This document shows positions 6,932-14,853 of a DNA stretch of 37,882 nucleotides, one piece after another. The stretch lies in assembly GCA_902806175.1 (NCBI GenBank), contig CADCVQ010000011.1:1-37882 (forward strand). The letters are read 5' to 3'. Under the pieces are notes generated by a model, which was not told the origin of the DNA, ran no database searches, and saw only the letters and a program-made list of their open reading frames with translations. Position 1 is the stretch's first letter, and each line of letters begins with the position of its first letter. The position numbers were made by a program, and so were the translations under genes. This stretch comes from an uncultured Solirubrobacteraceae bacterium. Its GTDB lineage: Bacteria > Actinomycetota > Thermoleophilia > Solirubrobacterales > Solirubrobacteraceae.

Positions 6932-7641
6932 GAGGCCTCGCCCATGGGCCGGAACGTCGTCGTCATGAGCCGCATCGAGCGCGGCCGCGTGAGCGCGAAC
7001 ATGACGACCTCGGCGACGTCGTCGGCGCTCATCATCTGCGCGAGCTCGGGCATGTCCGCCGTGCGTCCCGTGCCGATCGCGAAGTCCGTCGCGACGCCGC
7101 CGGGGCAGATGTTCGAGCAGCGCACGCCGTGCTCGCGCAGCTCGATGTCCAGCGACCGCACGAAGCCGACCTGCCCGAACTTCGACGCGTTGTAGACCGC
7201 CTCGCCCGGAAACGCGTTGACGCCCGCCACCGACGCGAGCGACACGAAGTCGCCGCCGCCGCCCGCGACGAGGTGCGCCAGCGTCGCGCGCGCGGTGTAC
7301 AGCACGCCCTTGAGGTTGACGTCGATCATGAGCTCGAGCTGCTCGGGATCGAGCTCGAGAAACGGCCCGTACGCGCCGACGCCGGCACTGGCGACGACGA
7401 TGTCCAGGCGGCCGTGCGCCTCGATCGTCGCCGCCACGAGCGCCTGGACCTGCGCGGGATCGCGGACGTCGGTGCTCATGGATACAGCTCCGCCGATCCC
7501 GAGGTCGTCGCCGCTGCGGGAGGCGAGCCCGAGCGCGACGCCGGCGCCCGCCAGCCGGCGCGCGACCGCGGCACCGATGCCGCGGCTGGCGCCGGTGACG
7601 ATTGCGACCTTTCCGTCGAGGCCCTCCGTGGCCCCGCTCAT
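6922..7641 (-). CDS. short-chain dehydrogenase/reductase (SDR)
   Basis: A 239-residue classical SDR. The NAD(P)-binding motif is VTGASRGIGAAVARRL near the N-terminus, the NNAG-equivalent appears as VASAGVGAYGP, and the catalytic Ser, Tyr and Lys are in SLASVAGVNAFPGEAVYNASKFG (Tyr-Asn-Ala-Ser-Lys). The C-terminus has the CPGGVATDF loop. It probably oxidises a sugar or polyol in the same pathway as the flanking oxidoreductases. The ATG at 7641 overlaps the permease stop as ATGA. Confidence 0.88.
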   Translation of the reverse strand: MSGATEGLDGKVAIVTGASRGIGAAVARRLAGAGVALGLASRSGDDLGIGGAVSMSTDVRDPAQVQALVAATIEAHGRLDIVVASAGVGAYGPFLELDPEQLELMIDVNLKGVLYTARATLAHLVAGGGGDFVSLASVAGVNAFPGEAVYNASKFGQVGFVRSLDIELREHGVRCSNICPGGVATDFAIGTGRTADMPELAQMMSADDVAEVVMFALTRPRSMRLMTTTFRPMGEASWG

Positions 7642-8870
7642 GCTCTGCCCGATTGCGCCCGCCCGCGGCGCGAGAACGAGTCGACGGCGACGGCCAGCAG
7701 CAGCACGAGCCCGGTCACGACGAACTTCGTCCCGGAGCTGAGGCCGAGCAGGCCCAGGCCGTTGTCGATGCTCGCGATCACGAGCGCGCCCAGCAGGGCC
7801 GCCTTGATGTGGCCGCGGCCGCCGAACAGGCTCGTGCCGCCGATAACGGCGGCGGCGATCGAGTACAGCAGGATCGCGCCGCCGCCCGCGTTCGTGTCCA
7901 CCGAGCGCAGCCGAGAGGCGAGCACGATGCCGCCCACGGCAGCCATCAGCGACGCGATCGCAAAGCAGATGATCTTGATCCGGTCGACGTTGATGCCCGC
8001 CCGCCGCGCCGCCTCGGCGTTGCCGCCGACGGCGTAGACGTGGCGCCCGAAGCGCGTGCGCCGCAGGACGTAGGTCCAGAACACGAGCAGCACGCCGACG
8101 AGGACGGCCACGTACGGCAGGCCACGGTCCTGGTTGACGACGTACACCACGCAGGCCAGCGCGACGAAGAGGCCGAGGATCCGCAAGCCCACGATCAGCA
8201 GCGGGTCGTTGGACAGCCCGGCCGCCGCGCGCTTGCGCAGGCCCCACAGCTGGACGCCGGCGTATGCGCCGACCGCCAGCAACATGAGCACCCAGGCGGC
8301 TCCCTCGCTGAGGAAGTCGTTGGCAAAGCCGATGACGAAGTCGTCCTGCAGCACGACGGTGCCGCGGCTGCCGATCAACAGCAGCACGACGCCGTTCCAG
8401 GCCAGCAGGCCGGCCAGCGTCACGACGAACGACGGGATCCCGATCTTCGTGATGACCAGCCCGTGCAGCGTGCCGATCAGCACGCCCGACCCGAGCGCCG
8501 CGGCGATCGCGACCGCCGTCGGGACCGACGAGCCGTCGGGCAGCAGCAGCAGCGCCGTCAGGACGCCCGCGACGCCGCTGACGTAGCCGACGGAGAGGTC
8601 GATCTCGCCCAGCAGCAGGACGAACACGATCCCCATCGCGACGAGCGCGAAGGCCGCGCCCTGCACCATGAGGTTGACGAAGTTGCCGGCCGTCAGGAAG
8701 CGGTCGTTCTGGACCTGGAAGACGACGCAGATGATGAGCAGGCCGAGGATGATCGGCAGGCTGCCGAGCTCTCCGCCGCGCACGTTCTCCGCCCAGCGCC
8801 TGGCGTAGGCGCCGATCGTCGCCGTCGGCGCCGCCGCGGGCGTCGGGAGTGGGGGAGTGATCGCGCTCAT
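7638..8870 (-). CDS. xylH: XylH-type sugar ABC transporter permease
   Basis: A 410-residue integral membrane permease of the BPD_transp_2 (ribose/xylose) family. Many hydrophobic segments start near residue 40 (LPIILGLLIICVVF), with the family sequence GIVFVLLLGEIDLSVGYVSG and, later, the cytoplasmic coupling region GGNAEAARRAGINVDRIK. It would form the membrane channel with the ATPase and binding protein encoded just upstream. The length (about 400 residues rather than 330) matches XylH-like permeases. Start at 8870 overlaps the ATPase stop as ATGA. Xylose as substrate is inferred from the adjacent xylB. Confidence 0.87.
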   Translation of the reverse strand: MSAITPPLPTPAAAPTATIGAYARRWAENVRGGELGSLPIILGLLIICVVFQVQNDRFLTAGNFVNLMVQGAAFALVAMGIVFVLLLGEIDLSVGYVSGVAGVLTALLLLPDGSSVPTAVAIAAALGSGVLIGTLHGLVITKIGIPSFVVTLAGLLAWNGVVLLLIGSRGTVVLQDDFVIGFANDFLSEGAAWVLMLLAVGAYAGVQLWGLRKRAAAGLSNDPLLIVGLRILGLFVALACVVYVVNQDRGLPYVAVLVGVLLVFWTYVLRRTRFGRHVYAVGGNAEAARRAGINVDRIKIICFAIASLMAAVGGIVLASRLRSVDTNAGGGAILLYSIAAAVIGGTSLFGGRGHIKAALLGALVIASIDNGLGLLGLSSGTKFVVTGLVLLLAVAVDSFSRRGRAQSGRA

Positions 8871-9685
8871 CGGACGTGCGCCTCCTCGGCACCGGGAACC
8901 GTCGACAGCTTGCCCGCCGTGATGGCCTCGACGACCTCGCGCTGGTTGGTCTCCTTGGTGTTGAAGCGCGCGACGTCCTGGCCCAGGCGCAGGACCGTGA
9001 TGCGGTCGGCGACCTCGAAGATGTCGTGCAGGTTGTGCGACACGAGCATGACCGCGAGCCCCTGGTCGGCAAGGCGCCTGACGAGGTCGAGCACCTGCCG
9101 CGTCTGCGCGACGCCGAGCGCCGCGGTCGGCTCGTCGAGGATCACCAGGCGCGAGTTCCACATGACGGCCTTGGCGACGGCGATCGACTGGCGCTGACCG
9201 CCCGACAGGCCCGCCACCGTCTGGCGCACCGAGCGGATCGTCGTCACAGACAGCGAGCTGAGCGTCTCCTTGCAGCGGCGCTCCATCTTCGTCTCGTCGA
9301 GCGCGTGGAAGGGGGTGATCTCCTCGCGCCCGAGGTACATGTTCTGCACGACGTCGAGGTTGTCGGCGAGCGCGAGGTCCTGGTAGACGATCTCGATCCC
9401 CAGCGCCGCGGAGTCCTTCGGGCCGTGGATCTCGACGGGCCTTCCCTGCCAGAGGATCTCGCCGCTGTCGATCGGATAGATGCCGGCGATGCACTTGATC
9501 GTCACGGACTTGCCGGCGCCGTTGTCGCCGACGAGCGCTGTCACCTCGCCGGGCGTCACGTCGAAGTCGACTTCGTGGAGTGCCTGCACGGCGCCGAAGC
9601 GCTTGGAGACTCCCTTGAGCTCCAGGATCGGCCCCGCGCCGGGGGACCGCTCGCGCGGTCCCCCAACGTCGGTGGTCACGGTCAT
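8867..9685 (-). CDS. xylG: XylG-type sugar ABC transporter ATPase, single domain
   Basis: A 272-residue ATPase with Walker A GDNGAGKS at residues 53-60, Q-loop in IVYQDLALADN, signature LSGGQRQ, Walker B LVILDEPTAAL and the switch His in LVSHNLHD. Enteric XylG and RbsA carry two fused ATPase domains (about 500 residues); this protein has one and presumably works as a homodimer. The start at 9685 was preferred over the upstream GTG (9706) because it overlaps the binding-protein stop as ATGA, like the other junctions. Confidence 0.88.
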   Translation of the reverse strand: MTVTTDVGGPRERSPGAGPILELKGVSKRFGAVQALHEVDFDVTPGEVTALVGDNGAGKSVTIKCIAGIYPIDSGEILWQGRPVEIHGPKDSAALGIEIVYQDLALADNLDVVQNMYLGREEITPFHALDETKMERRCKETLSSLSVTTIRSVRQTVAGLSGGQRQSIAVAKAVMWNSRLVILDEPTAALGVAQTRQVLDLVRRLADQGLAVMLVSHNLHDIFEVADRITVLRLGQDVARFNTKETNQREVVEAITAGKLSTVPGAEEAHVR

Positions 9686-10809
9686 GACAAGCCGACCGCC
9701 TGGCACTTGCCGGCGAGCTTGCCGGCGCAGATCTCCTCCTGCTTGGGGAAGTCCGGCTCGCCGATGTACTCCTTGATGTTCTCCTTCGTGACCGCGACCG
9801 GCTTGAGCAGCACGGACGGGACGTCACGGTTCTCGTTGTTGACCGAGCCGGTCACGCCGGTCGGCTCGTCGCCCTTGGCGAGCGAGATCGCCAGCGCGGC
9901 AGCCGCGTCGGCCTCCTTCTTGATCGCCTTGTAGACGGTCATGCACTGATCGCCGTTGACGATGTTCTGGACGCCCTGCAGCGTCGCGTCCTGGCCGGTG
10001 ACCGGGATCTGCTCGAGCTTGCGCTGCTTGAGCGCCGAGATCGCGGCGTTGCCGAGGCCGTCGTTGGCAGCGAGCACGCCGTCGACCTTGTTGGAGGACT
10101 TCTGCAGCATCTGCTCGAAGATCGTCAGCGCCTTCTGGTTGTCCCAGTCGGGCACGGACTGATCGGCGACCTCGGTCCACTCGCCGGACTTGAACTTCGG
10201 GTTGATGACCGAGTCATAGCCCGCCTTGAACAGCGTCGCGTTGTTGTCGGTCGGCGAGCCGTTGAGAACGGCGACAGCCGGCTTGGTCTCGCCCTCGAGG
10301 CAGTCGACGAGGCCCTGGCCCTGCAGGCGCCCGACCTCTTCGTTGTCGAAGGAGACGTAGTAGTCCGAATCGCCCTTCAGCGTCAGGCGGTCGTAGTCGA
10401 TGACCTTGACGCCCTGCGACTTGGCGTTGGCGGCGATCGCCGCACCGCTGCCGGAGTCCAGGTTGACGAGCAGCAGCACCTTCGCGCCGTTCGTGATCGC
10501 CTGCTCGGCCTGCTGCTGCTGGGCGGACTTGTCGCCCTCGGCGTTCTGGATCTCGGCATCCACGCCGGCCTTCTCGAAGGCCTGCTTCAGAAACGGCCGG
10601 TCGACGGTCTCCCAGCGCACGGACGACTTCGAGTCCGGCAGCAGGACCGCGACCTTGCCGGCCTTCGCATCGCCTGACGACGACGAAGCGCTCTCGCCGC
10701 CGTCGTCGTCGTCGCCGCAGCCGGCGACGAACAGTGCCAGTGCCGCAGCACCGGCAGCCATCGTCAGCGGCACGGCTCGACGACGGGTTCCTCCTTGCAT
10801 GACCTTCAT
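9682..10809 (-). CDS. xylF: XylF-type sugar-binding lipoprotein
   Basis: A 375-residue periplasmic-binding-protein of the ribose/xylose family, anchored outside the cell. Residues 1-31 are a lipoprotein signal: Arg-rich n-region, hydrophobic core and lipobox VAGC with lipidated Cys31, then an Asp-rich linker. The mature part begins VAVLLPDSKSSVRWETVDRP, a XylF-like opening, and continues with VKVIDYDRLTLKGDSDYYVS. The start overlaps the ROK repressor stop as ATGA; an ATG three codons on (10800) is an alternative. A GAGGAAAGG stretch upstream could serve as ribosome binding site. It delivers the sugar to the adjacent permease/ATPase. Confidence 0.88.
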   Translation of the reverse strand: MKVMQGGTRRRAVPLTMAAGAAALALFVAGCGDDDDGGESASSSSGDAKAGKVAVLLPDSKSSVRWETVDRPFLKQAFEKAGVDAEIQNAEGDKSAQQQQAEQAITNGAKVLLLVNLDSGSGAAIAANAKSQGVKVIDYDRLTLKGDSDYYVSFDNEEVGRLQGQGLVDCLEGETKPAVAVLNGSPTDNNATLFKAGYDSVINPKFKSGEWTEVADQSVPDWDNQKALTIFEQMLQKSSNKVDGVLAANDGLGNAAISALKQRKLEQIPVTGQDATLQGVQNIVNGDQCMTVYKAIKKEADAAAALAISLAKGDEPTGVTGSVNNENRDVPSVLLKPVAVTKENIKEYIGEPDFPKQEEICAGKLAGKCQAVGLS

Positions 10810-12038
10810 GTGACTGCCTTTCCTCTGTGTGGTCGGTTGACCGTGGTGGGCGCCGCCGGAGCTGCGACGTCCGATTGCCGTGCTGCGAGCTCGAGCGCGC
10901 CGAGAACCTCGGCACGGTCGCCCAGCACGCCGCGGGTGATGCGAACGTCCTGCGCCGCCGAGGGGATGGCGTAGCGGTGGACCGCTTCCCGAAGTGGGTC
11001 GAGCAGCACGTCGCCGGCGCCGCTGAGGTCGCCACCGACGATCACGAGCTCGGGGTTGAAGGCGTTGACGATCGCGGCGACCGAGCGGCCGAGCACGCGG
11101 CCGGCGTCGGCGATCGCACGGCGCGCGCCCGAATCGCCCTCCTCGACGAGCGCGATGACCTCGTCGAGCGTGAGGTCGTCGCCGTGGCTGGGGCGCAGCA
11201 GCTCGATGATCGCGCGCCCGCCGGCCATCATCTCCAGGCAGCCGCGGTTGCCGCAGCGGCAGATCGGGCCGGTCTCGTCGACGAGGACGTGGCCGAGCTC
11301 GCCCGCCGTGCCGCCGGTGCCGCGATACAGCTCGCCGCCGAGGATCAGGCCGGCGCCGACGCCGCCGGAGACCATGATGTAGATCGCGTCGCGCGCGCCG
11401 ATGCCGGCGCCGAGCGTGACCTCCGCCAGCGCGCCGAGGTTCGCGTCGTTGTCGAGGTGCACGTGCAGGCTCAACCGCGCGGCGAGCTCGTCGACCGGCC
11501 GCACGCCGGCCCAGCCGGGCAGGATCTTGCCGGCGTGGACGGCGCCCGCGGCGACGTCGATCGGGCCCGACAGGCCGACGCCGGCGCCGAGGATGCGGTC
11601 GCGCCCGACGTCGGCGGCCTCGACGACCTCGTCGGTCAGCCGCACGGCCGCCGCGAGGGCCTGCACCGCCGAGCGATCGACGTCGAGCTCGTGGACGCGC
11701 TCGGCGAGGATCGTGCGCGACAGGTCGGCGATCGCGACGTGCACGCGCTCGTGGCCGAAGTCGATGCCGAGCACGAGACCCGCGGAGCGATCGAGCGTGA
11801 GCAGCGTCGGGGGCCGGCCCTGCTGCGATACGCGCCCGTCGCCGCCGGGCTCGCGCTCCACGACGAAGCCGCTGACCTGCAGCTCGGAGATCAGCGTCGA
11901 GACGGTCGACCGCGACAGCCCCGTCAGCCGCGCGAGGTCCGCGCGACTGGCGCTGCCGTGGCGGCGCAGCGTGGCGAGCAGCTCACGCCGGTTGCGCTCC
12001 CGGAGTGACTCGAGCGAGCCTGATCCGACAGGTTGCAT
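10806..12038 (-). CDS. ROK-family transcriptional repressor (XylR/NagC type)
   Basis: A 410-residue regulator with an N-terminal winged helix-turn-helix (residues about 10-75, SRADLARLTGLSRSTVSTL) and a C-terminal ROK sugar-binding domain: VLGIDFGHERVHVAIAD nucleotide-like loop, LHLDNDANLGALAE-like segment, and the zinc cluster GPICRCGNRGCLE. It probably represses its own operon and is released by the sugar. First gene of the nine-gene unit. The ATG at 12038 lies 7 nt after a -10-like hexamer, suggesting a leaderless transcript; its stop overlaps xylF as ATGA. Confidence 0.9.
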   Translation of the reverse strand: MQPVGSGSLESLRERNRRELLATLRRHGSASRADLARLTGLSRSTVSTLISELQVSGFVVEREPGGDGRVSQQGRPPTLLTLDRSAGLVLGIDFGHERVHVAIADLSRTILAERVHELDVDRSAVQALAAAVRLTDEVVEAADVGRDRILGAGVGLSGPIDVAAGAVHAGKILPGWAGVRPVDELAARLSLHVHLDNDANLGALAEVTLGAGIGARDAIYIMVSGGVGAGLILGGELYRGTGGTAGELGHVLVDETGPICRCGNRGCLEMMAGGRAIIELLRPSHGDDLTLDEVIALVEEGDSGARRAIADAGRVLGRSVAAIVNAFNPELVIVGGDLSGAGDVLLDPLREAVHRYAIPSAAQDVRITRGVLGDRAEVLGALELAARQSDVAAPAAPTTVNRPHRGKAVT

Positions 12039-12045
12039 CGGAGCA

Positions 12046-12075
12046 ACTGTGCCCGAAGCGACGATGTTTTGTCAA
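12046..12075 (-). promoter_or_regulatory. promoter of the sugar operon
   Basis: On the minus strand a consensus TTGACA (12070-12075) is followed after 18 bp by CACAGT (12046-12051), and the ATG of the repressor begins 7 nt further on. Transcription would therefore start at or almost at the initiation codon. Confidence 0.6.
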
Positions 12076-12089
12076 GACTCTGGCAAAAC
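12066..12089. promoter_or_regulatory. ROK repressor operator
   Basis: An imperfect palindrome with arms GTTTTGTCA (12066-12074) and TGGCAAAAC (12081-12089), matching at 8 of 9 positions across a 6-bp spacer. It completely overlaps the TTGACA -35 box, so binding would block polymerase. The TTTTG/CAAAA core resembles NagC/Mlc-type operators. Autoregulation is inferred. Confidence 0.65.
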
Positions 12090-12193
12090 TAGTGCGGTTC
12101 ATGGCAGCTTTTGTCCGAGACTCGGCCATTCGCGATGGGCGCGCCGGGAGCCCTCGTCCGCGGCGCGATGACGCGCTCGTGGCGGACGACCGC

Positions 12194-12412
12194 TCAGCGC
12201 GTGCCGCGCGAGTAGTCGCGGCGGGCGACGTCGCGACCGATCGTGCTCGGGATCTCGGCGCCGGGAGCGTCGCCGGAGCCGTTGTTGTACGGGCGCTGGT
12301 TGATCGCGCTGCCGCTGCGCGTGTAGTAGCCGTGCGAGATCGCGAGAAAGAGCAGCACGACGAAGCCCAGGAACAACCAGGTCCCGCCGGCGAACACGAA
12401 GGCGATCGGCAT
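12194..12412 (-). CDS. small single-span membrane protein
   Basis: A 72-residue protein: an N-terminal membrane helix (about residues 4-26, AFVFAGGTWLFLGFVVLLF) and a polar, Gly/Asn/Arg-rich C-terminal tail predicted in the cytoplasm. No family recognised. It diverges from ftsW. The ATG is preceded at 6 nt by CATATT, matching the leaderless promoter pattern seen elsewhere in the window. Hydrophobic-then-polar organisation and the promoter make it a likely real gene rather than a chance ORF. Confidence 0.65.
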   Translation of the reverse strand: MPIAFVFAGGTWLFLGFVVLLFLAISHGYYTRSGSAINQRPYNNGSGDAPGAEIPSTIGRDVARRDYSRGTR

Positions 12413-12418
12413 GCCTCA

Positions 12419-12424
12419 AATATG
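12419..12424 (-). promoter_or_regulatory. -10 element for the small membrane protein
   Basis: CATATT on the minus strand ends 6 nt before the ATG at 12412, the spacing expected for a leaderless transcript. Confidence 0.4.
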
Positions 12425-12562
12425 GCACCTCGCCGTACGGGCGCTGCGTGACGACCGACACGGACCGGCCGCCCGGGCGCGGCCACCGTTCGCCCGCGGC
12501 GCCGCGAGCCGTGACGTAAACCCGTCCAAGGGCCGAGGAATCGCCGCGCGCGCGTCGAAAGC

Positions 12563-12580
12563 GCGGGGGATGGCCCCCGC
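12563..12580 (+). promoter_or_regulatory. hairpin enclosing an alternative ftsW start codon
   Basis: GCGGGGG (12563-12569) and CCCCCGC (12574-12580) form a perfect seven-pair stem with the four-base loop ATGG, so the in-frame ATG at 12570 sits exactly in the loop. It may restrict initiation or simply be a GC-rich coincidence. Confidence 0.35.
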
Positions 12581-12590
12581 CGCCCGGCCG

Positions 12591-13871
12591 ATGAGCGTCT
12601 CCGCTGTGCCGAAGTCCCGGCGCAAGCCCAAGCCGGTCGAGTACAACATCCTCTTCACCGCGACGCTCTGCCTGCTGGCCGCCGGAGCCGTCATGGTCTA
12701 CAGCGCCTCGTCGGCGCGCACGCTGCTCGAAGGCCAGGGCGACGGGACGGTGTACCTCGTCAAGTACCTCGGCTTCGGCGCGGTCGGCCTCGTCGTGATG
12801 CAGCTGCTCGCCCGCGGCGGCCTGGAGCTGCTGCCGCGCGTCACGCCGGCGCTGCTGGGCTTCTCGTTCGTGCTGCTGGTCGCCGTGAAGATCCCCGGCA
12901 TCGGGATCGAGGTCAACGGCGCGCGGCGCTGGCTCGGCGTCGGCCCGGTGCAGTTTCAGCCGTCGGAGCTCATGAAGCTCGCGCTCGTGCTCTACGCCGC
13001 GGGGCTGCTCGCGACGACGCCCGGACGGCTGAAGACCGTCAAGGGCGTCACCGGGCCGCTGCTGCTCGTCGCCGCCGCCGCGATGGCGCTGATCGCGACG
13101 CAGCCGGACCTCGGCACGTCGCTCGTCATCGCCTTCACGCTCGGCGCGCTGCTGCTCGTGGCCGGGATCCCGCTGGGCCTGATCGGCAAGATCGCCGCCA
13201 TCGGCGTCGTGCTCGTGATGCTCTTCATCCTGATCGAGCCTTACCGCGCGGCGCGGCTGACGGCCTTCATCAACCCATGGGCGCACGCCGACTCGATCGG
13301 CTTTCAGTCCGTCCAGGGCCAGATCGCGCTCGGCTCGGGCGGCTTCTTCGGCGTCGGGCTCGGCGAGTCGGTGCAGAAGGTCTTCTATCTGCCCGAGGCG
13401 CACACGGACTTCATCCTCGCCGTGATCGGCGAGGAGCTCGGGATCGCCGGCGTCTGCGGCCTGCTCTTCCTCTACGGCCTGATCGGCTACGCCGGGCTGC
13501 GAACGGCCAAGACCGCGGCCACGCGCTACGCCCAGCTGCTGGCGGCGGGGCTGACGGCGCTGATCATGTGCCAGGCGCTGCTGAACATCTTCGCCGTGCT
13601 CGGGATCGCGCCGCTGACGGGCGTGCCGCTGCCGTTCATCTCGTCGGGTTCGAGCTCGCTGCTGGTCCTGCTCGCGACGATGGGGCTGCTGCTGAACATC
13701 GCCGCGCGCAGCACGAGCCATCTCGTCGCGCTGCCCGGCGAGCCGGCCGGCCGACGCGAGGATGCGCAAGGATCAGGCGGTGCTGAAAGTGTTGATCGCA
13801 GCGGGCGGGACGGCCGGCCACGTCGTTCCGGCGCTGGCGGTGGCCGAGCGGCTGAGGGCGGCGGGCGCTGA
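12591..13871 (+). CDS. ftsW: lipid II polymerase FtsW (SEDS family)
   Basis: A SEDS-family integral membrane glycosyltransferase that polymerises septal peptidoglycan with a class B penicillin-binding protein. About ten membrane spans start at YNILFTATLCLLAAGAVMV. The FtsW/RodA signatures are present: QFQPSELMKLALVLYAA, QPDLGTSLVIAF, the long extracytoplasmic PEAHTDFILAVIGEELG loop, and GVPLPFISSGSSSL near the end. Start is uncertain: ATG codons at 12570 and 12591 and a GTG at 12606 are possible, none with a good ribosome binding site, and the 12570 codon sits in a hairpin loop. The Gly/Arg-rich C-terminal tail overlaps murG by about 92 bp in another frame. Confidence 0.92.
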   Translation: MSVSAVPKSRRKPKPVEYNILFTATLCLLAAGAVMVYSASSARTLLEGQGDGTVYLVKYLGFGAVGLVVMQLLARGGLELLPRVTPALLGFSFVLLVAVKIPGIGIEVNGARRWLGVGPVQFQPSELMKLALVLYAAGLLATTPGRLKTVKGVTGPLLLVAAAAMALIATQPDLGTSLVIAFTLGALLLVAGIPLGLIGKIAAIGVVLVMLFILIEPYRAARLTAFINPWAHADSIGFQSVQGQIALGSGGFFGVGLGESVQKVFYLPEAHTDFILAVIGEELGIAGVCGLLFLYGLIGYAGLRTAKTAATRYAQLLAAGLTALIMCQALLNIFAVLGIAPLTGVPLPFISSGSSSLLVLLATMGLLLNIAARSTSHLVALPGEPAGRREDAQGSGGAESVDRSGRDGRPRRSGAGGGRAAEGGGR

Positions 13872-14853
13872 CGTCGTCTTCGTCGGCGGCGAGCGGGCCG
13901 AGGCCGAGCTCGTTCCCGCCGCCGGCTATGAGCTGCGCACGATCCGCGTCGAGGGGCTGAGCCGGACCAACCCGCTGCGCGCCGCGCGCGCCGCGCTGCG
14001 GGCGAGCGCCGCGGTCGGCGTCGCCCGTGCGATCCTGCGCGAGTTACGGCCGGCGGCGGTGCTCGGCGGCGGCGGCGACGTCGCGGGCCCGGTCGGGCTG
14101 GCGGCGCTCGCGCGGCGCGTCCCGCTCGTCCTGACCGAGGCCGACAGCCACCTGGGCATGGCGAACCGGCTGCTCGCGCCGCGCGCGCGGCGCGTCTGCC
14201 TCGCGTTCCCGATCGACGGCCGCGACGGGCCGCGCTACCGCGTCACCGGCCGGCCGGTGGCGCCCCCGGCCAGCGACGTCGACGCGGCGCGAGCGCGCTT
14301 TGACCTGCGCGACGGCGATCAGTGCGTGCTCGTGTTCGGCGGCTCCCTCGGTGCGCGCACGATCAACGAGGCCGCTGTCGAGGCGTTCGCGGCCGCGCCG
14401 TTTCGCGTCCTGCACGCGGCGGGAACGCGCGACTACGACGCGCTCGCGGCGCGCGTCGACGGCACGCACTACGACCTGCGCCCGTACATCGACGACTTCG
14501 GCGAGGCGCTGGCGGCCTGCGACCTCTGCGTCGCCCGCGCCGGCGGCTCGATCTTCGAGATCGCGGGCGCCGGCAAGCCCGCGATCCTCGTGCCCTATCC
14601 GCACGCGAGCGCCGACCACCAGACCGCCAACGCGCGCTGGATGCAGCAGGCCGGCGCGGCGGTCGTCGTGCCCGACGGCGAGCTGACGGCGGCGCGCCTG
14701 GGCAGCGTGGTCGGCGCGCTGCTGGGCGACCCGTCGCGGCTGGGAGCGATGGCCCGCGCGTCGGCGGCGCTCGCGCGCCCTGACGCCGCGCAGGCGGTCG
14801 CCGACGAGGTGCTCGCCGCTGCCGGCGCGGTTTCGGCGAGCCGCTCGCGATGA
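13780..14853 (+). CDS. murG: MurG, lipid I N-acetylglucosaminyltransferase
   Basis: A 357-residue GT28 glycosyltransferase that adds GlcNAc from UDP-GlcNAc to lipid I at the inner face of the membrane. The N-terminus has the first glycine-rich loop VLIAAGGTAGHVVPALAVAERL; a second is VLGGGGDVAGP. The donor domain begins VLVFGGSLGARTINEA and contains the nucleotide-sugar signature CVARAGGSIFEIAGAGKPAI and PYPHASADHQTANA. GTG 13780 is chosen because AAGGA lies 7 nt upstream and the protein then begins as other MurGs do; an ATG at 13762 is possible. It overlaps the ftsW 3' end and its stop overlaps murC as ATGA. Confidence 0.94.
   Translation: MLKVLIAAGGTAGHVVPALAVAERLRAAGADVVFVGGERAEAELVPAAGYELRTIRVEGLSRTNPLRAARAALRASAAVGVARAILRELRPAAVLGGGGDVAGPVGLAALARRVPLVLTEADSHLGMANRLLAPRARRVCLAFPIDGRDGPRYRVTGRPVAPPASDVDAARARFDLRDGDQCVLVFGGSLGARTINEAAVEAFAAAPFRVLHAAGTRDYDALAARVDGTHYDLRPYIDDFGEALAACDLCVARAGGSIFEIAGAGKPAILVPYPHASADHQTANARWMQQAGAAVVVPDGELTAARLGSVVGALLGDPSRLGAMARASAALARPDAAQAVADEVLAAAGAVSASRSR

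Noticed and set aside
12099-13769. 556-codon open frame on the minus strand opposite ftsW
   Set aside because: Low-complexity Arg/Asp/Gln/Glu product that is the reverse of the hydrophobic ftsW codons; ftsW is unmistakable.
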